From: Spiroplasma corruscae
GTDB taxonomy: Bacteria > Bacillota_I > Bacilli_A > Mycoplasmatales > Mycoplasmataceae
Direction of reading: 5' to 3'
Assembly (NCBI RefSeq): GCF_002237575.1
Contig: NZ_CP022535.1
Location: 248,001-312,000, forward strand
DNA: 64,000 bases
The number at the start of each line of letters is the position of its first letter. Within the stretch, counting starts at the first letter, position 1. The notes under the pieces are model-generated. The model saw only the letters and a list, made by a program, of their open reading frames with translations. It made no database searches and had not been told where the DNA came from. Of this stretch, positions 14,183-24,893 are shown piece after piece. Made by a program: the position numbers and the translations under genes.

Positions 14183-15229
14183 ATGTTAAATAAAATAGAA
14201 CAATTACTTGTAGAATTTAATAAAGAAATTAAATCAACTAAAACTAAAGCAGAACTTGAACAAGTAAAGAAAAAGTATCTTGGTAAAGATTCTTTAATGA
14301 ATGACATTTTGAGAAACATCAAAAGTTCAAGTGTTGAAGAAAAAAAATTAGTAGGACAAAAATCAAACGAAGTAAAAAACTCTATGCTTAAATTAGTTAA
14401 TGAGTATAATGAAAAGTTTGAACTAGATACTTTAAAAAAACAATTAGAAGTAGAAAAAATTGATGAAACAATTCCAGGTATAAAATGAAAAAAAGGGACT
14501 ATACATCCTTTAAACATAGTCATTAACGAGGTTTGTGAAATATTTAAGGAATTGGGATATCAATTAATAGATGGTACTGAGTTTGAAACTGATGAATTTT
14601 GTTTTCAAAAATTAAATATTCCAGTAGGTCATCCTGCAAGAGATATGCAAGATACATTTTATATTGATAATGAAACAGTTTTACGTACGCATGCTACTAA
14701 TATAACAGCAAGAATGCTAACATATTGTGGCGAAAATAATTTAAGTGACATGGCCGTTTTAAGTTATGGTAATGTTTATAGAAGAGATGATGATGATGCA
14801 ACTCATTCGCATCAATTCATGCAAATGGATGTATTTGCAATCGGTAAATCAATTAGTTTCGCGAATTTAAAGTGAATACTAGAACATATGTGCAAAAGGT
14901 TATTTTCAAAAAATACCAAAATTAGAATGAGACCAAGCTTTTTCCCATTTACAGAACCATCTGCAGAAGTAGATGTTGAATGTATAATTTGTAAAGGTAA
15001 AGGTTGCAAAATATGTAAATTTACTGGATTTATTGAAATATTAGGTTCAGGAATGATAAGTCCAAATGTATTAACTCAAAATGGATTAAATCCAGAAGAG
15101 ATCACAGGTCTTGCATTCGGTGTAGGAATCGAAAGAATCGCAATGCTAAAGTATAATTTAAAAAATATTCGAGACCTATATGAAAATGATATTAGATTTT
15201 TAGAACAATTTACTTATTTTGGAGACTAA
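14183..15229 (+). CDS. pheS: Phenylalanine-tRNA ligase alpha subunit
   Basis: 348 residues, normal length. Catalytic subunit of the alpha2-beta2 enzyme that charges tRNA-Phe. An N-terminal coiled coil (residues 1-90) binds tRNA, followed by the class II core: motif 2 region [20 protein letters not shown] and motif 3 [16 protein letters not shown]. The insert [16 protein letters not shown] carries four Cys. ATG 14183 is chosen over the in-frame ATG at 14162 because AAGGTGG (14171-14177) lies between them at the right distance. Trp TGA at 14486 and 14873 are in frame. It is followed 12 bases later by pheT. Confidence 0.95.
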
Positions 15230-15241
15230 GAGGAATATAAG

Positions 15242-17644
15242 ATGTACATTACAAGAAGATGATTAAATAAGTTCATAGATTTAACTGGTGTAAAAGATAA
15301 TGAAATTACAAAATCTTTAAATACATTAGGTTTTGAGGTCGAATCATACAAAGACTATTCAAAACTAAACGATAAATTAAAGATAGTTCATGTTGGAAAT
15401 GTTACTCCAATAGAAGGAACTCATTTAAATTTCTGTTTTATTGATAGCGGAGAAGACTTGGTGGTACCCGTTGTTTGTGGTGCGCCCAACATAAAAGAAG
15501 GCGATTATGTAATTTGAGCCGAACCAGGAAAAACAATATCCACTGGTCAAACACTCTCTCAAAAAGAAATAAAAGGTAAAATTTCTGAGGGTATGATTTG
15601 TTCATTAACAGAAATAGGTATGAATACAGAAGTTCAAAATAATGAAGACTTAGAAGGAATTTACAAGATTCATACCAAGGATGAGTCTTATAAGTTAATA
15701 GGTTCTGATGCTGCACTTGATAAAATCGGTTTTTTAGACTCTGTTTGAGAAGTTGATTTAACTTTAAATAGAAGTGATGCATTATCTGCATTTCAGCTAC
15801 TAAAAGAAGTTGCAAATTATTTTAAAAAAGATATTAAAAACTATTTTGAAAATTTTGAAATCAAAATTAATAATACATTCAAAAAAATTGATATCAAAAT
15901 ACACAAAGAATCAGAGAAGTTAATTAAATATTTAGCTTACTCATTTATTAATCTAAAGGATATTTTTTCGATTGATAAATATGAAAATTTTATTTATTCA
16001 TCTGATGATATTTGATTAAAATTTAATGGTGTAAAAAAAGAAGATAATTTTTTTGAAAATATCGCAAATATGTTAGCTATTGAAACAGGGCAACCTGTTT
16101 TAATATTAGACGCTGATAAAATAGATAAACTTGAGTATGTTAAAATTAATGATGGTGAGAAAGAATTCTTGCAATTAAACTCAAATGGAGTAGAGGTATC
16201 TAAAATTGGTATTTCAATTGTTGATGAATTTAAACCTAATTTAAAAACAAAAAACTTATTAACAATATTTGCAGGTTATGATAATGTCTTTATGAGAAAT
16301 CAACAAAAAGTATTTAATGCAAATACTGTAGCATTGCAAAGATTTACTAAACCACTTTCAAATAGTATTGTTTCTGACTCTGCAAAAAGATTAATTTACA
16401 TATTAGATAGATATAAAATATTCTCATCAACATCAGGTCTTATTGATGTAATTAAACCAGAAATAATTAAGAATGTAATCAGAGTTTCGGTTAATTTCAT
16501 TAATAAATTAATCGGAGTAAGCTTATCAAGTAAAGAAATAATAGATTTATTTGAATTATTAGATTTCAACATTACAATTGAAGAAGATATTTTAGTTTTT
16601 GAAGTAGATCCAAAAAGAACTGATATTTCTAATTCTTCAGATATTTGTGAAGAAGTGGCGAGATTATATGGTTATGACAATATAGAATCTAAACCGCCTT
16701 GTTTAATAGCTAATTCAAATAAAAAAGACTTAAACTTAAAAATTAAAAACCAATTAGATTCTTATTTATACGGAAACGGCTTTAATAATATAAAATCATA
16801 TTCATTAATCTCAGAAGAAAATAATAATAAATGAAATCTTTTTGGAATTGAAAAACCAATTAAATTAATGTCACCATTAAGTAAATTTAAAGAAATTTAT
16901 AGAACTAATTTGTCATGGTCTATAATTGATACAGCTGGTTTTAATGCTGCTAGAGGTACAAAAAACTTAAAGTTATATGAATTTGCTGATATTTATAATC
17001 TTAATGGTTTACGTGAGAAACATTTATCAATATTGATATCTGGAACTTTACATAATGAAAAATATAATAATTTACATTTAAAATCTTCTTTTTATTATAT
17101 AAAAGGGATATTAGAACAAATTATAACAAGTTATAATTTAAATATTAGTGACATTACATTTGAAGAAATGAAAAAAAGAGTTATTGATATACACCCATAT
17201 ATATGTTATGAAGTATTTTATCTAAAAGAACTTATAGGATTTGTATACAAATTAAACCCTAGATTTGAACAATCATTAAAACTAGATCATACATATGTAT
17301 CTGAATTGAACATTAGTAAAATAGAAACTTTAAAAAAACCACAAATATTAATAAGTGAAATTTCAAAATTCCAGAAATCTACTAGAGATATTACATTTGT
17401 TTTAGATGATAAAGTTAAATTTATAGATGTAGTTAATAAATCTATTAAGAACTTAAAAAATTTAGTCAGTTGAGATTTAATTGATATTTATGTTGATGAA
17501 CTTTTAGAAAAAGAAAATAAAAGATCAATTACAATCTCATTACAATTTAATTCAAATATAAATCAATTAAAAGAAGAGGATATTAACAGTGATTTTGCCA
17601 AAGTAGTTGATTGTCTAAAAAAAGATAACATTGAGGTAAAATAG
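15242..17644 (+). CDS. pheT: Phenylalanine-tRNA ligase beta subunit
   Basis: 800 residues, the usual bacterial length. Partner of PheS. Domains in order: an N-terminal tRNA-binding OB fold (HVGNVTPIEGTHLNFCFIDSG, then VVCGAPNIKEGDYV), the B3/B4 editing domain, the B5 domain (VISSSKEIIDLF-like region ending in DISNSSDICEEVARLYGYDN), the inactive class II core and a C-terminal ferredoxin-like anticodon-binding domain (FQKSTRDITFVLDDKVKF). Many Trp residues are TGA. ATG 15242 is preceded by AAGAGGAA. The yceD-like gene starts one base after the stop. Confidence 0.95.
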
Positions 17645-17645
17645 A

Positions 17646-18134
17646 ATGCTTAAAAAGGACTTTTATTTAAATAGTAAATTACAAATTAATGAATTTTTTT
17701 CAGAAGTAATAGAACTTAATAAGGAATTACTTAAGAAGGTTAGGAATTTAACTATAAAAGGAACTGCTTATTTTGATAAAAATATAAATTTACTTTCAAT
17801 TAACTCGATTATTAAATGTGATATTTTTGTTATAGATGCTCGTGATGGAACTGAGTTTTGGCTTAATGACCAAAGTTATGATTGAATTGACGAATATTGT
17901 TTTGACTTAAAAAATAGTGATCAATATAACCTGGTAATAGGAGAAGATTTTGATTTTAAAGAGTATGCAATTGAACAAATACTTTTAAATATTCCTATAA
18001 ATTTAACAAATAATTATGGTAAAATTTCTTATGTTGCTAACAATTATGTTTTATTATCTGAAGATGAATATCAATTAGAAGAAAAAAATAAAACTGATGA
18101 TAGGTGAGACAAATTAAAAGAGTATAAATTTTAA
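17646..18134 (+). CDS. YceD/DUF177-family protein
   Basis: 162 residues. The family is known for standing directly upstream of rpmF and for being linked, in other bacteria, to 23S rRNA accumulation; its biochemical activity is unsettled. The match is based on the central DARDGTEFWLNDQSYDWIDEY, the acidic region after it, the C-terminal DDRWDKLKEYKF, which is the usual ending of the family, and on the position 16 bases before rpmF. The ATG lies one base after the pheT stop, so it is likely read from the pheST transcript. Trp TGA at 17883 and 18105. Confidence 0.75.
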
Positions 18135-18150
18135 ACATGGAGGTGAAAAT

Positions 18151-18327
18151 ATGGCTGTACCATTTAGAAAGACCAGTAAAGCTGCTAAGAATAAGAGAAG
18201 AAGTCACTTAGCATTAGTAAGCTCTGCTATAATTTCATGTTCAAACTGTGGAAGTATGATTAGACCACATAGAGTTTGTCGTGAATGTGGACATTATAAA
18301 AACAAAGAAGTAAAAAAAGTAGACTAA
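18151..18327 (+). CDS. rpmF: 50S ribosomal protein L32
   Basis: 58 residues, small basic large-subunit protein. The start MAVPFRKTSKAAKNKRRSH is the family signature, and CSNCG plus CRECG supply four Cys for a zinc ribbon. Strong ribosome site TGGAGGTG before the ATG. Followed by a terminator, so it ends the pheST-yceD-rpmF unit. Confidence 0.95.
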   Translation: MAVPFRKTSKAAKNKRRSHLALVSSAIISCSNCGSMIRPHRVCRECGHYKNKEVKKVD

Positions 18328-18356
18328 ACTTGCAATTTAATAGCAAGTTTTTTTTA
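18327..18356 (+). terminator. Rho-independent terminator after rpmF
   Basis: AACTTGC (18327-18333) pairs with GCAAGTT (18343-18349), followed by eight T in total. The left arm starts inside the rpmF stop codon. Confidence 0.9.
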
Positions 18357-18387
18357 TTTTTAATCGACTTATATAATGGAGGTTAAT

Positions 18388-18717
18388 ATGAAAATACCAA
18401 TGTATAAAGAAATTTTTAATCAAATTATCCCATTAACTATAAATTATTCATTAAAAGAGTTGGATATTAATTGTTATGACTTTAATTGAAGTATTGATGA
18501 GTTTGCAGACTTATTAGAAGAATTACACCCTGTAACCGCAACATCCTTGTTAAAAGCTTTTAAATTTTATTATAATTTATTATTAAAACAATTTATTAGT
18601 GCTAATAAAGAGAATTTTACTAATAGAAATATAAATGTATTAATGATGAATCATCTTACAATAATGACTGATATTGATAATAGTATTACAACTTTTGAGG
18701 CAAAAGTAAGACACTAA
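18388..18717 (+). CDS. Small protein of unknown function before mraZ
   Basis: 109 residues, not recognised. Mostly helical-looking, with a hydrophobic-aromatic middle (LLKAFKFYYNLLLKQF) that is too short and polar at its edges to be a clear membrane span. One Trp is TGA (18487). A TATAAT at 18372-18377 and a GGAGG ribosome site at 18378-18382 are so close together that the transcript leader would be only a few bases. It lies between the L32 terminator and the mraZ promoter, so it is its own unit. The reading frame, ribosome site and codon use look genuine, but no function is suggested. Confidence 0.65.
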
Positions 18718-18734
18718 AATATTATCAAATTCCC

Positions 18735-18791
18735 TTGAAAATACTATAAAGTGGTATATAATAATAGTTGTGTGGGAGAAAGTGGGGCATT
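18735..18791 (+). promoter_or_regulatory. mraZ promoter with three phased MraZ-like boxes
   Basis: TTGAAA (18735-18740), 16 bases, TATAAT (18757-18762). Three GTGG boxes overlap it: AAAGTGG with GTGG at 18751, TGTGGG with GTGGG at 18772, and AAAGTGGGG with GTGGG at 18782. Their starts are 21 and 10 bases apart, so all three lie on one face of the helix. MraZ of Mycoplasma gallisepticum is known to bind AAAGTG[T/G] repeats upstream of its own gene, so autoregulation is likely. Confidence 0.75.
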
Positions 18792-19223
18792 ATGCTATTC
18801 GGAAGTTTTGAACATAATCTTGATAGTAAATTAAGACTTACAATACCGTCTAAACTACGTAATAAACTGGGGGCGGTTGTTTACGTAACTAGAAGTATTG
18901 ATGGTCAATGTTTAGAAATTAGAACTCCAGAAAACTTTAATGAGTTTTATAAGAGTTTACAAAATCAAAACACACTACTTTCATCTGCTCGTACTGTAAT
19001 TAGATCTATTTTTTCAAACACAGATGAGGTACAAATTGATAGTTCAGGAAGAATTAAACTTCCTGCCAATTTACTTGAAGAAGTAGGAATTGCAAAAATG
19101 GTTCAAATCACTGGGGCTGGTGAGTGAATCGAAGTATGAGATAAAGAGAAATTTATTGCTTACGATAAGATGGCTAAAAAAGAGCTTGTAGAAGCTGCTG
19201 AAAAATTGGGCGGAGTTAAATAA
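18792..19223 (+). CDS. mraZ: Transcriptional regulator MraZ
   Basis: 143 residues, typical length. MraZ is a ring-forming DNA-binding protein with two SpoVT/AbrB-like half domains and controls the division and wall (dcw) cluster. Both copies of the DxxGR-type motif are visible: HNLDSKLRLTIPSKLR and QIDSSGRIKLPANLLE. ATG 18792 was chosen because the protein then starts MLFGSF as in other MraZ proteins; a TTG further upstream is in frame but lies within the operator boxes. Trp TGA at 19125 and 19137. It heads the mraZ-rsmH-ftsA-ftsZ unit; rsmH starts 2 bases after its stop. Confidence 0.95.
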
Positions 19224-19224
19224 A

Positions 19225-20169
19225 ATGGAAAAAGAACATATATCCGTATTACTTCAAGAATCAATTGATATATTAGATTTAAAAAATAATGGATTATATG
19301 TTGATTGCACTTTGGGCAGGGCTGGTCATAGTGCAAAAATATTAGAAAAATTAAAAGAAGGTCATTTATTTTGTATTGATCAGGATGATGATGCAATTAA
19401 ATATTCCGAAAAAATACTTGAAGCAATTTCAAGTAATTTTACTATTTTGAAGGGAAATTTTATAAATATAAAATCATTATTGTATTTAAATAATGTAGAA
19501 AAAGTCGATGGAATTATTTACGATTTAGGAGTTTCAAGTCCGCACTTTGATAACCCTGAAAGGGGTTTTAGTTATCGTTTAGATGCTTTATTAGACATGA
19601 GAATGGATAATAACAATAACAAAGTCACTGCAAAAGACTTAGTTAATAATCTAAGCGAACAAGAACTTACAAATATATTATTTAAATATGGTAATGAAAG
19701 TTTTGCACCAAGAATTTCAAAGAAAATATGTGAGTATCGTATTGGACAAGAGATAAAAACAACATTACAATTAGTTGAAATTATAAAATCAGCATTACCA
19801 CAAAAGGTGTTAAAACAAAAAAAACATCCAGCGAAAAAAACATTTCAAGCATTAAGGATATATGTAAATAATGAGATTGAATGTTTAAAATTATCACTTG
19901 AACAAGCACAAAGCATATTAAATATAAATGGTGTTTTAGCAATAATAACTTTTCATTCATTAGAAGAAAAAGTCGTAAAAGAGTTTTTTAAATCGCTATC
20001 ATATGATATAAATGAGAAGTTTTACAAAAAGTTACCAATTAGTATAGAATTAAATAAAAAGTTTGAAATATTAACAAAAAAACCAATTAAGCCAAAATCG
20101 TTAGAATTAGAAAATAATAATAGAAGTCATAGTGCTAAGTTATGAGCAATTAAGAAAGTGGGTGATTAA
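19225..20169 (+). CDS. rsmH: 16S rRNA m4C1402 methyltransferase RsmH
   Basis: 314 residues, normal length. RsmH (MraW) methylates N4 of C1402 in the decoding centre of 16S rRNA using S-adenosylmethionine. The SAM-binding stretch YVDCTLGRAGHSAKIL lies near residues 25-40; GIIYDLGVSSPHFDNPERGFSYR carries the conserved DLGVSS motif; LAIITFHSLEEKVVKEFF is the catalytic FHSLED motif. The C-terminus ends ELENNNRSHSAKLWAIKK, the common NPRSRSAKLR-type end. Part of the mraZ cluster, directly after mraZ and 2 bases before ftsA. Confidence 0.95.
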
Positions 20170-20171
20170 AT

Positions 20172-21683
20172 ATGTTTAAAGAAGTATATGCTGTTCTTGA
20201 AGTTCAACGTGATGAAATTAAATTTGCTGTTGGTATTTTTAGAGATAACAGAGGTCTAAAGGTAGTTTATAAAGAAAGAGTTAAAGGAACTTGATTAACT
20301 GATGAAGATGAAATAATTGATATTAATAGAGTTTCACAAAAGTTAAGAAAAGCAATCAACTCGTATAATGCAAACTTTAAAGACAAGTTAGTTAGAATAT
20401 CAGTAGTCCTTCCTTCTAAGACTTTGCAAATCAAAGATGTTAGTTCTCATATAATAGTAAATTTCCCAAACATTGTTACACACGAACATATTAGATTATT
20501 ACACAGTGAAGCTAATAAGATAAACTTTGATAAAAGAAATGTCATGATAAACATAAAACCTTATAATTTTATTATTGATAATCAATTTGAATTTGGTATT
20601 ACACCAATCAATGCTCCAAATGTGCATAGCATAACTATGTTAGCAAAAATATATACAGTAAACCAGAAGGTTTATAAATCATTTAAAGAAGTAATAAAAC
20701 AATCAGATATAGATTCATTACTTATCACAAGTGATATGTTCTCGATAGCTAGACAAATAAATAGTGAAGCATCTTTTAAAGAGAATTTTATAACTATTAA
20801 CTGAGGTAAAAATCAAACTGATATAGGTTATTTTTGTAAAGAAACCCTAGTAAAAAAAGAAACTGTTAGTTTTGGAATTAAGGATATAATCTCAAATATT
20901 GCAACTAAATTAAATTGTAAAAATGATGTAGCTGAGAAATATATATTCAAGTTATTAGATTTCTCATCTAACGACCAAAATGAATCTATAATTTATAGAA
21001 AATATATTTCTAAAGATAAGTTATTAAGTGAGTTAACTGCTAGTCAAATTAAAAATTTAGTTATAGAAGAATTAAATTGAATAGTTGATAAAACTGATGC
21101 ATGTATTGAAAATGAACTAAAAGAAAGTATCCATGGATTTAAAATTTTACATGTCGGTAAAATGACTGAAATTGCTGGTTTTGAAAAGATTTTACAAAGA
21201 AGTAAGTTTAAGAATAATGCATCTGTATATTACTCACTTGTTACAGGCGCGAGTGAAATTTGGTTAACTAGTATTTGTGGTATGATTAAAATGGTAAGAA
21301 TTTATAATAAAAACTCGGATAAACTAATTACAAGTAATTTGGAAATTGATAAGAGTCAAATTATGCAACCACTTAATAATCAAAACTTAAATATAAACAA
21401 TCAATTTAATAGGGGGATTGTCAATCCAAGAATTCTTAAACAAGTTCAAAGAAATTATGTTCAGAGAAACCATAATAACATTGGTTCAAAAACCCAAAAC
21501 AATGGTTTGCATTTTCAGAGAAATATGCAAAATAATGCAAATTTTTCCCATTTTAATGCAAATTTAGGGCAAAATAATCATAGTTGGCAAAATAACAATC
21601 AAGTGGATAAAAGTTATGGGTATCAAAATAACGGCGTACCTATTAATAATGAGTTTATGAATGATAAGACAAAGAATAGATAG
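20172..21683 (+). CDS. ftsA: Divergent FtsA-like protein with Asn/Gln-rich tail
   Basis: 503 residues. FtsA is the actin-like anchor that ties FtsZ to the membrane. Position (between rsmH and ftsZ) and parts of the fold suggest FtsA: the N-terminal strand segment MFKEVYAVLEVQRDEIKFAV, the phosphate-2 region ITINWGKNQTDIGYF followed by VSFGIKDIISNIA, and the GFEKILQRS segment. The usual DIGGGT-type loop is degenerate, so ATP binding is doubtful. From about residue 397 a ~107-residue tail is rich in Asn and Gln and surely disordered; FtsA usually ends near 420 with an amphipathic helix, which is not evident here. TGA codes Trp at several sites. Confidence 0.7.
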
Positions 21684-21697
21684 TAAAGGTGAAAAAT

Positions 21698-22981
21698 ATG
21701 GCATTAGATAAGAATTTTAAACAAACTGCAAGAATTAAAGTTATCGGAGTTGGTGGTGGAGGTTGTAACGCCGTTAACAGAATGGTTGAAGATAATGTAC
21801 AAGGTGTAGATTTCTTCATTGCTAACACAGATGCGCAAGTACTTTCTGCAAGTATTGCCCCAAATAAAATTATTTTAGGGGAAGAATTGTCGAAGGGATT
21901 AGGAGCGGGTGCTAACCCAGAAATTGGTAAGCAAGCCGCTATTGAATCTGCAGAAGAAATAAGAAATGCTCTTTCTGATTCGGACCTTATATTTGTCGCT
22001 GCTGGAATGGGTGGAGGAACAGGTACAGGTGCTGCACCTGAAATTGCAAAAATTGCAATGGAAACTGGCGCTTTGGTAATTGCTATTGTTACAAAACCAT
22101 TTAGGTTTGAAGGAAAATTAAGAAACTCATACGCTGTTAAAGGTATTGAAGAACTTAGAAAATATGTTGATTCAATTATCACAATTTCGAATGATCGATT
22201 ATTAGATATAATTGGTTCAATACCTGTTAAAGAATCATTTAGAGAAGCAGATAATATCTTAAAGCAAGGAGTTCAAACAATTACTGATTTAATCGCTGTC
22301 CCAGCCGTCATAAATCTAGACTTTGCTGATGTTAGAACTGTTATGAAGGGTAAAGGTAATTCTTTATTTGGAATTGGGATTGGTTCTGGTGAAGACAAAG
22401 CTATAGAGGCTGCAAATAAAGCTATAACTTCATCTTTGCTAGAAACATCTGTTAGAGGTGCAAAAGATGCAATAATTAACGTAACAGGTGGAAAAAACGT
22501 CACTTTAAATGACGCTTATGATGCAGTAGATATTGTTCAACAGGCAAGTGGTGAAGATGTAAATATTATTTTTGGTATTGCTATAAATGAACATTTAGGT
22601 GATGAATTAATAGTTACTGTTATTGCAACTGGTTTTGATGAAGATTATGAACCTGCACATGTCTCAAATAATATTACAACAAATAATACTACACCTAAAA
22701 AACCGGCTCAAGCTGAGCAAAGCTTATCAGAAGAAATAGTACCTGAAGACTTAGAAACTGCTTATGAACAAAGAACTAGTTTTTTGAATTCAAACGAAAA
22801 AAGACATGAATTTGTTAAGAGAACAGAACAAGATAATAATAAAATAAACGAGAGAGTAGACCGTTGAAAAGAAAATAGAGTTGAACAAAAGTCTTCAAAT
22901 CAACCAAAAGTTGCTCAAAAAATTGAAGATACAGAAGATGATGATGGTGATTTTCCAACTTTCTTAAGAAAAAAATGATAA
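21698..22981 (+). CDS. ftsZ: Cell division GTPase FtsZ
   Basis: 427 residues. Tubulin-like GTPase that forms the division ring. IKVIGVGGGGCNAVNRM near the start and AAGMGGGTGTGAAPEIA (tubulin signature) bind GTP; NLDFADVRTVMKGKG is the T7-loop region. A variable acidic linker follows, ending in the conserved peptide DFPTFLRKKW that binds FtsA or other partners. ATG 21698 is preferred over an in-frame GTG at 21689, which is part of the ribosome site AAAGGTG. Last gene of the mraZ unit; a hairpin terminator follows at 23055. Confidence 0.97.
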
Positions 22982-23520
22982 TTTAAAATAATATAAATAG
23001 AATTTACAATAGAAAGTAAAGTGGAAAAATAATTTATACAGATATTATATTTTTACGCTGACAATGTTCGGCGTTTTTAATTTTATCTTTTTAAGAAGCT
23101 AATAAAAAAATTATAATTCCTGATTGTATATTGTATTATCAAATTTTTTCATTGAAGTTATGTAGTTAAGATTTTTCAAAACTATTGTAATTGCTATATT
23201 TAATACAAATAACTCGATAATTTAGTATGATTAAAACTTTCTAATTCTATATATAAATTTCGTATTTATTAAATATTTTAATTTTCTTATTTTTAGAATT
23301 AAATTTAGTCTTTAATAATTTCTTTTTTGTTAATTATTTAAATTATTTGTTATTCTTGCTATATATAGTTATAAATTTTAATATACTATATTCATTTTAT
23401 AATGGTTATTTTTTTACATAAAAAATATATAGTTAAGAAACTATTAAATACTAAATATTATATAACCTCTGATTCTTGCAATTTAAACCTTGCTTTGTTA
23501 TTATCATAAAGGAGTTGAAA
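22982..23520. other. AT-rich intergenic region between ftsZ and opp
   Basis: About 540 bases with no gene seen on either strand. It contains the ftsZ terminator (23055-23078) and, at the right end, a possible promoter TTGCAA (23476-23481), 17 bases, TATTAT (23499-23504). A single AAAGTGG at 23018-23024 resembles the MraZ box. The rest is featureless AT-rich sequence. Confidence 0.6.
23055..23078 (+). terminator. Rho-independent terminator after ftsZ
   Basis: ACGCTGA (23055-23061) pairs with TTCGGCGT (23067-23074) with one G-U pair, followed by T5. Among the few GC-rich spots of the gap. Confidence 0.75.
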
Positions 23521-23649
23521 ATGCCGTTTTGTATTTTTTATAAATTGACATTTTTTTATGCGGTTTTGTATATATTTTTAACTTTAAATAAAATTATAAT
23601 ACAAATTATTAATTTATATATCATTCTAATTTGTAGGGAAGTAGTATAG
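23521..23649 (+). CDS. Possible 42-residue hydrophobic small protein
   Basis: ATG at 23521 has a very good ribosome site, AAGGAG, at 23509-23514. The 42-residue product is almost wholly hydrophobic, with a likely single membrane span (LTFFYAVLYIFLTL onward). It would have its own promoter (23476-23504). Against it: the consensus promoter of the opp operon lies inside this frame, the region is AT-rich where hydrophobic frames arise by chance, and no homolog is known to me. It could be a real small membrane protein or an opp leader peptide. Confidence 0.3.
   Translation: MPFCIFYKLTFFYAVLYIFLTLNKIIIQIINLYIILICREVV
23545..23574 (+). promoter_or_regulatory. opp operon promoter, TTGACA-18-TATATA
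   Basis: Perfect -35 TTGACA at 23545-23550 and TATATA at 23569-23574 with 18-base spacing. A transcript would start near 23581, about 80 bases before oppB. Confidence 0.6.
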
Positions 23650-23662
23650 GAAGGAAATGTTT

Positions 23663-24883
23663 ATGAAATTAGATCAACAAGATCTCATTAATGTAGATAA
23701 AGTTGATAAAATATTTGAAGAGATTGAATTAAATGATAACGAAACAGATTTAAAAAAAAGTAAGTTTGATAAGTTGAAATTCTTTTTTAAAAAACGCGGG
23801 AATAATTTAAAAGAATTTATGGGAAAATCACCTTTATTTAGTTATGCCTTAAAAAGAATAATATATGCTTTTATTACTCTTTATATCGCAATTTCAATTA
23901 TTTTTATCATGTTGAGTGTTGTTACAACTGATTCAGCCTATTTATCAGGTGTTAATTTAGAAAAATTAAATATTGAGTACGGTAGTGAACAATATCATAG
24001 ATTATTGGATAATAAAAAACGTCTTTATGGTGCTTATGGGAGTGTATTTCAACAATTATTTATTTATCTTAGAAATGTTACTCCATTTATACCAAAAGAA
24101 ATTATAAAGAATCCTAGTTTGGTAGGAACCGAAATTGTTGGGGAAAAAACAACAGTATGGTTTTATCTAGGCGCATTCATGAATAGTGCAAGCGGTGGTG
24201 TCCCAGGTACACCAGTTCTTGACGCTTTCTCTAAATCAATTCCTATTTCATTTAGTGTTGGTGCTATCGCTGTTGTTCTTTCGTATATTATTGGTGTTCC
24301 TCTTGGTATTTTAGCGGCAAAGTATAAAGACAAATCAACTGACAGCGCAATTAATGGAACAAGTTTAATAATAACTGCAATACCATCTCTTGTTTTAATA
24401 TCTTTATTATACAAAATGTCTATTTATGTATTTGGTGCTAATGGTACTTATGCAGATTCGAACTTTAGTACAAAAATTTGACCAGTTTTGGGGGTTATGT
24501 TATTAATAATGCCTTACATAATCGTTAATACTAGAAGATATGTTATTGATGAAATGACTTCTGATTATACAAAGTTTGCAATTTCCAAAGGTCTAAGCTC
24601 AAGATATGTATTTTATGTTCATATATTTAGAAATGCAAGCATAAGATTAGTGAAAACAATGCCTGAAATATTTGTTATCACATTATTTGGTTCTAGTATT
24701 CTTGTTGAAAGACATTGATCTATTGATGGTATGAGTAAGTTTATTTTAAATGGTGTTTCTAATAAAGATACATATGTTGTTTTAGGATATATATTTATAT
24801 CAGCTTCAGCTGGTGTTTTCTCGAGTTTAACAGGAGACTTATTACTTGCGGTAATGGACCCTAGAATTAAGTTGACAAAATAG
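23663..24883 (+). CDS. oppB: Oligopeptide ABC transporter permease OppB
   Basis: 406 residues. One of two permeases of the peptide importer. An N-terminal cytoplasmic extension of about 60 residues precedes the first span (RIIYAFITLYIAISIIFIML). The binding-protein-dependent permease domain follows, with the ATPase-contacting EAA-type loop SKGLSSRYVFYVHIFRNASIRLV. ATG 23663 is chosen because AGGAAGG at 23648-23654 is 8 bases before it, versus 2 before the in-frame ATG at 23657. Trp TGA at 24479 and 24716. First gene of oppBCDFA; oppC starts 10 bases after. Confidence 0.92.
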
Positions 24884-24893
24884 AAAGGTATTT

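Noticed and set aside
15438-15815. Minus-strand frame opposite pheT
   Set aside because: Antisense shadow of a conserved gene with Leu-rich meaningless translation.
21655-22182. Minus-strand frame of 175 codons opposite ftsZ
   Set aside because: Antisense shadow; Pro/Ala/Ile repeats mirror the Gly-rich FtsZ GTP loop codons.
23018-23024. AAAGTGG downstream of ftsZ as another MraZ operator
   Set aside because: A single copy with no second box at one or two turns and no promoter next to it; probably chance.
22982-23520. Replication origin in the long AT-rich gap
   Set aside because: No DnaA boxes and no dnaA or dnaN nearby; transcription direction does not switch here.
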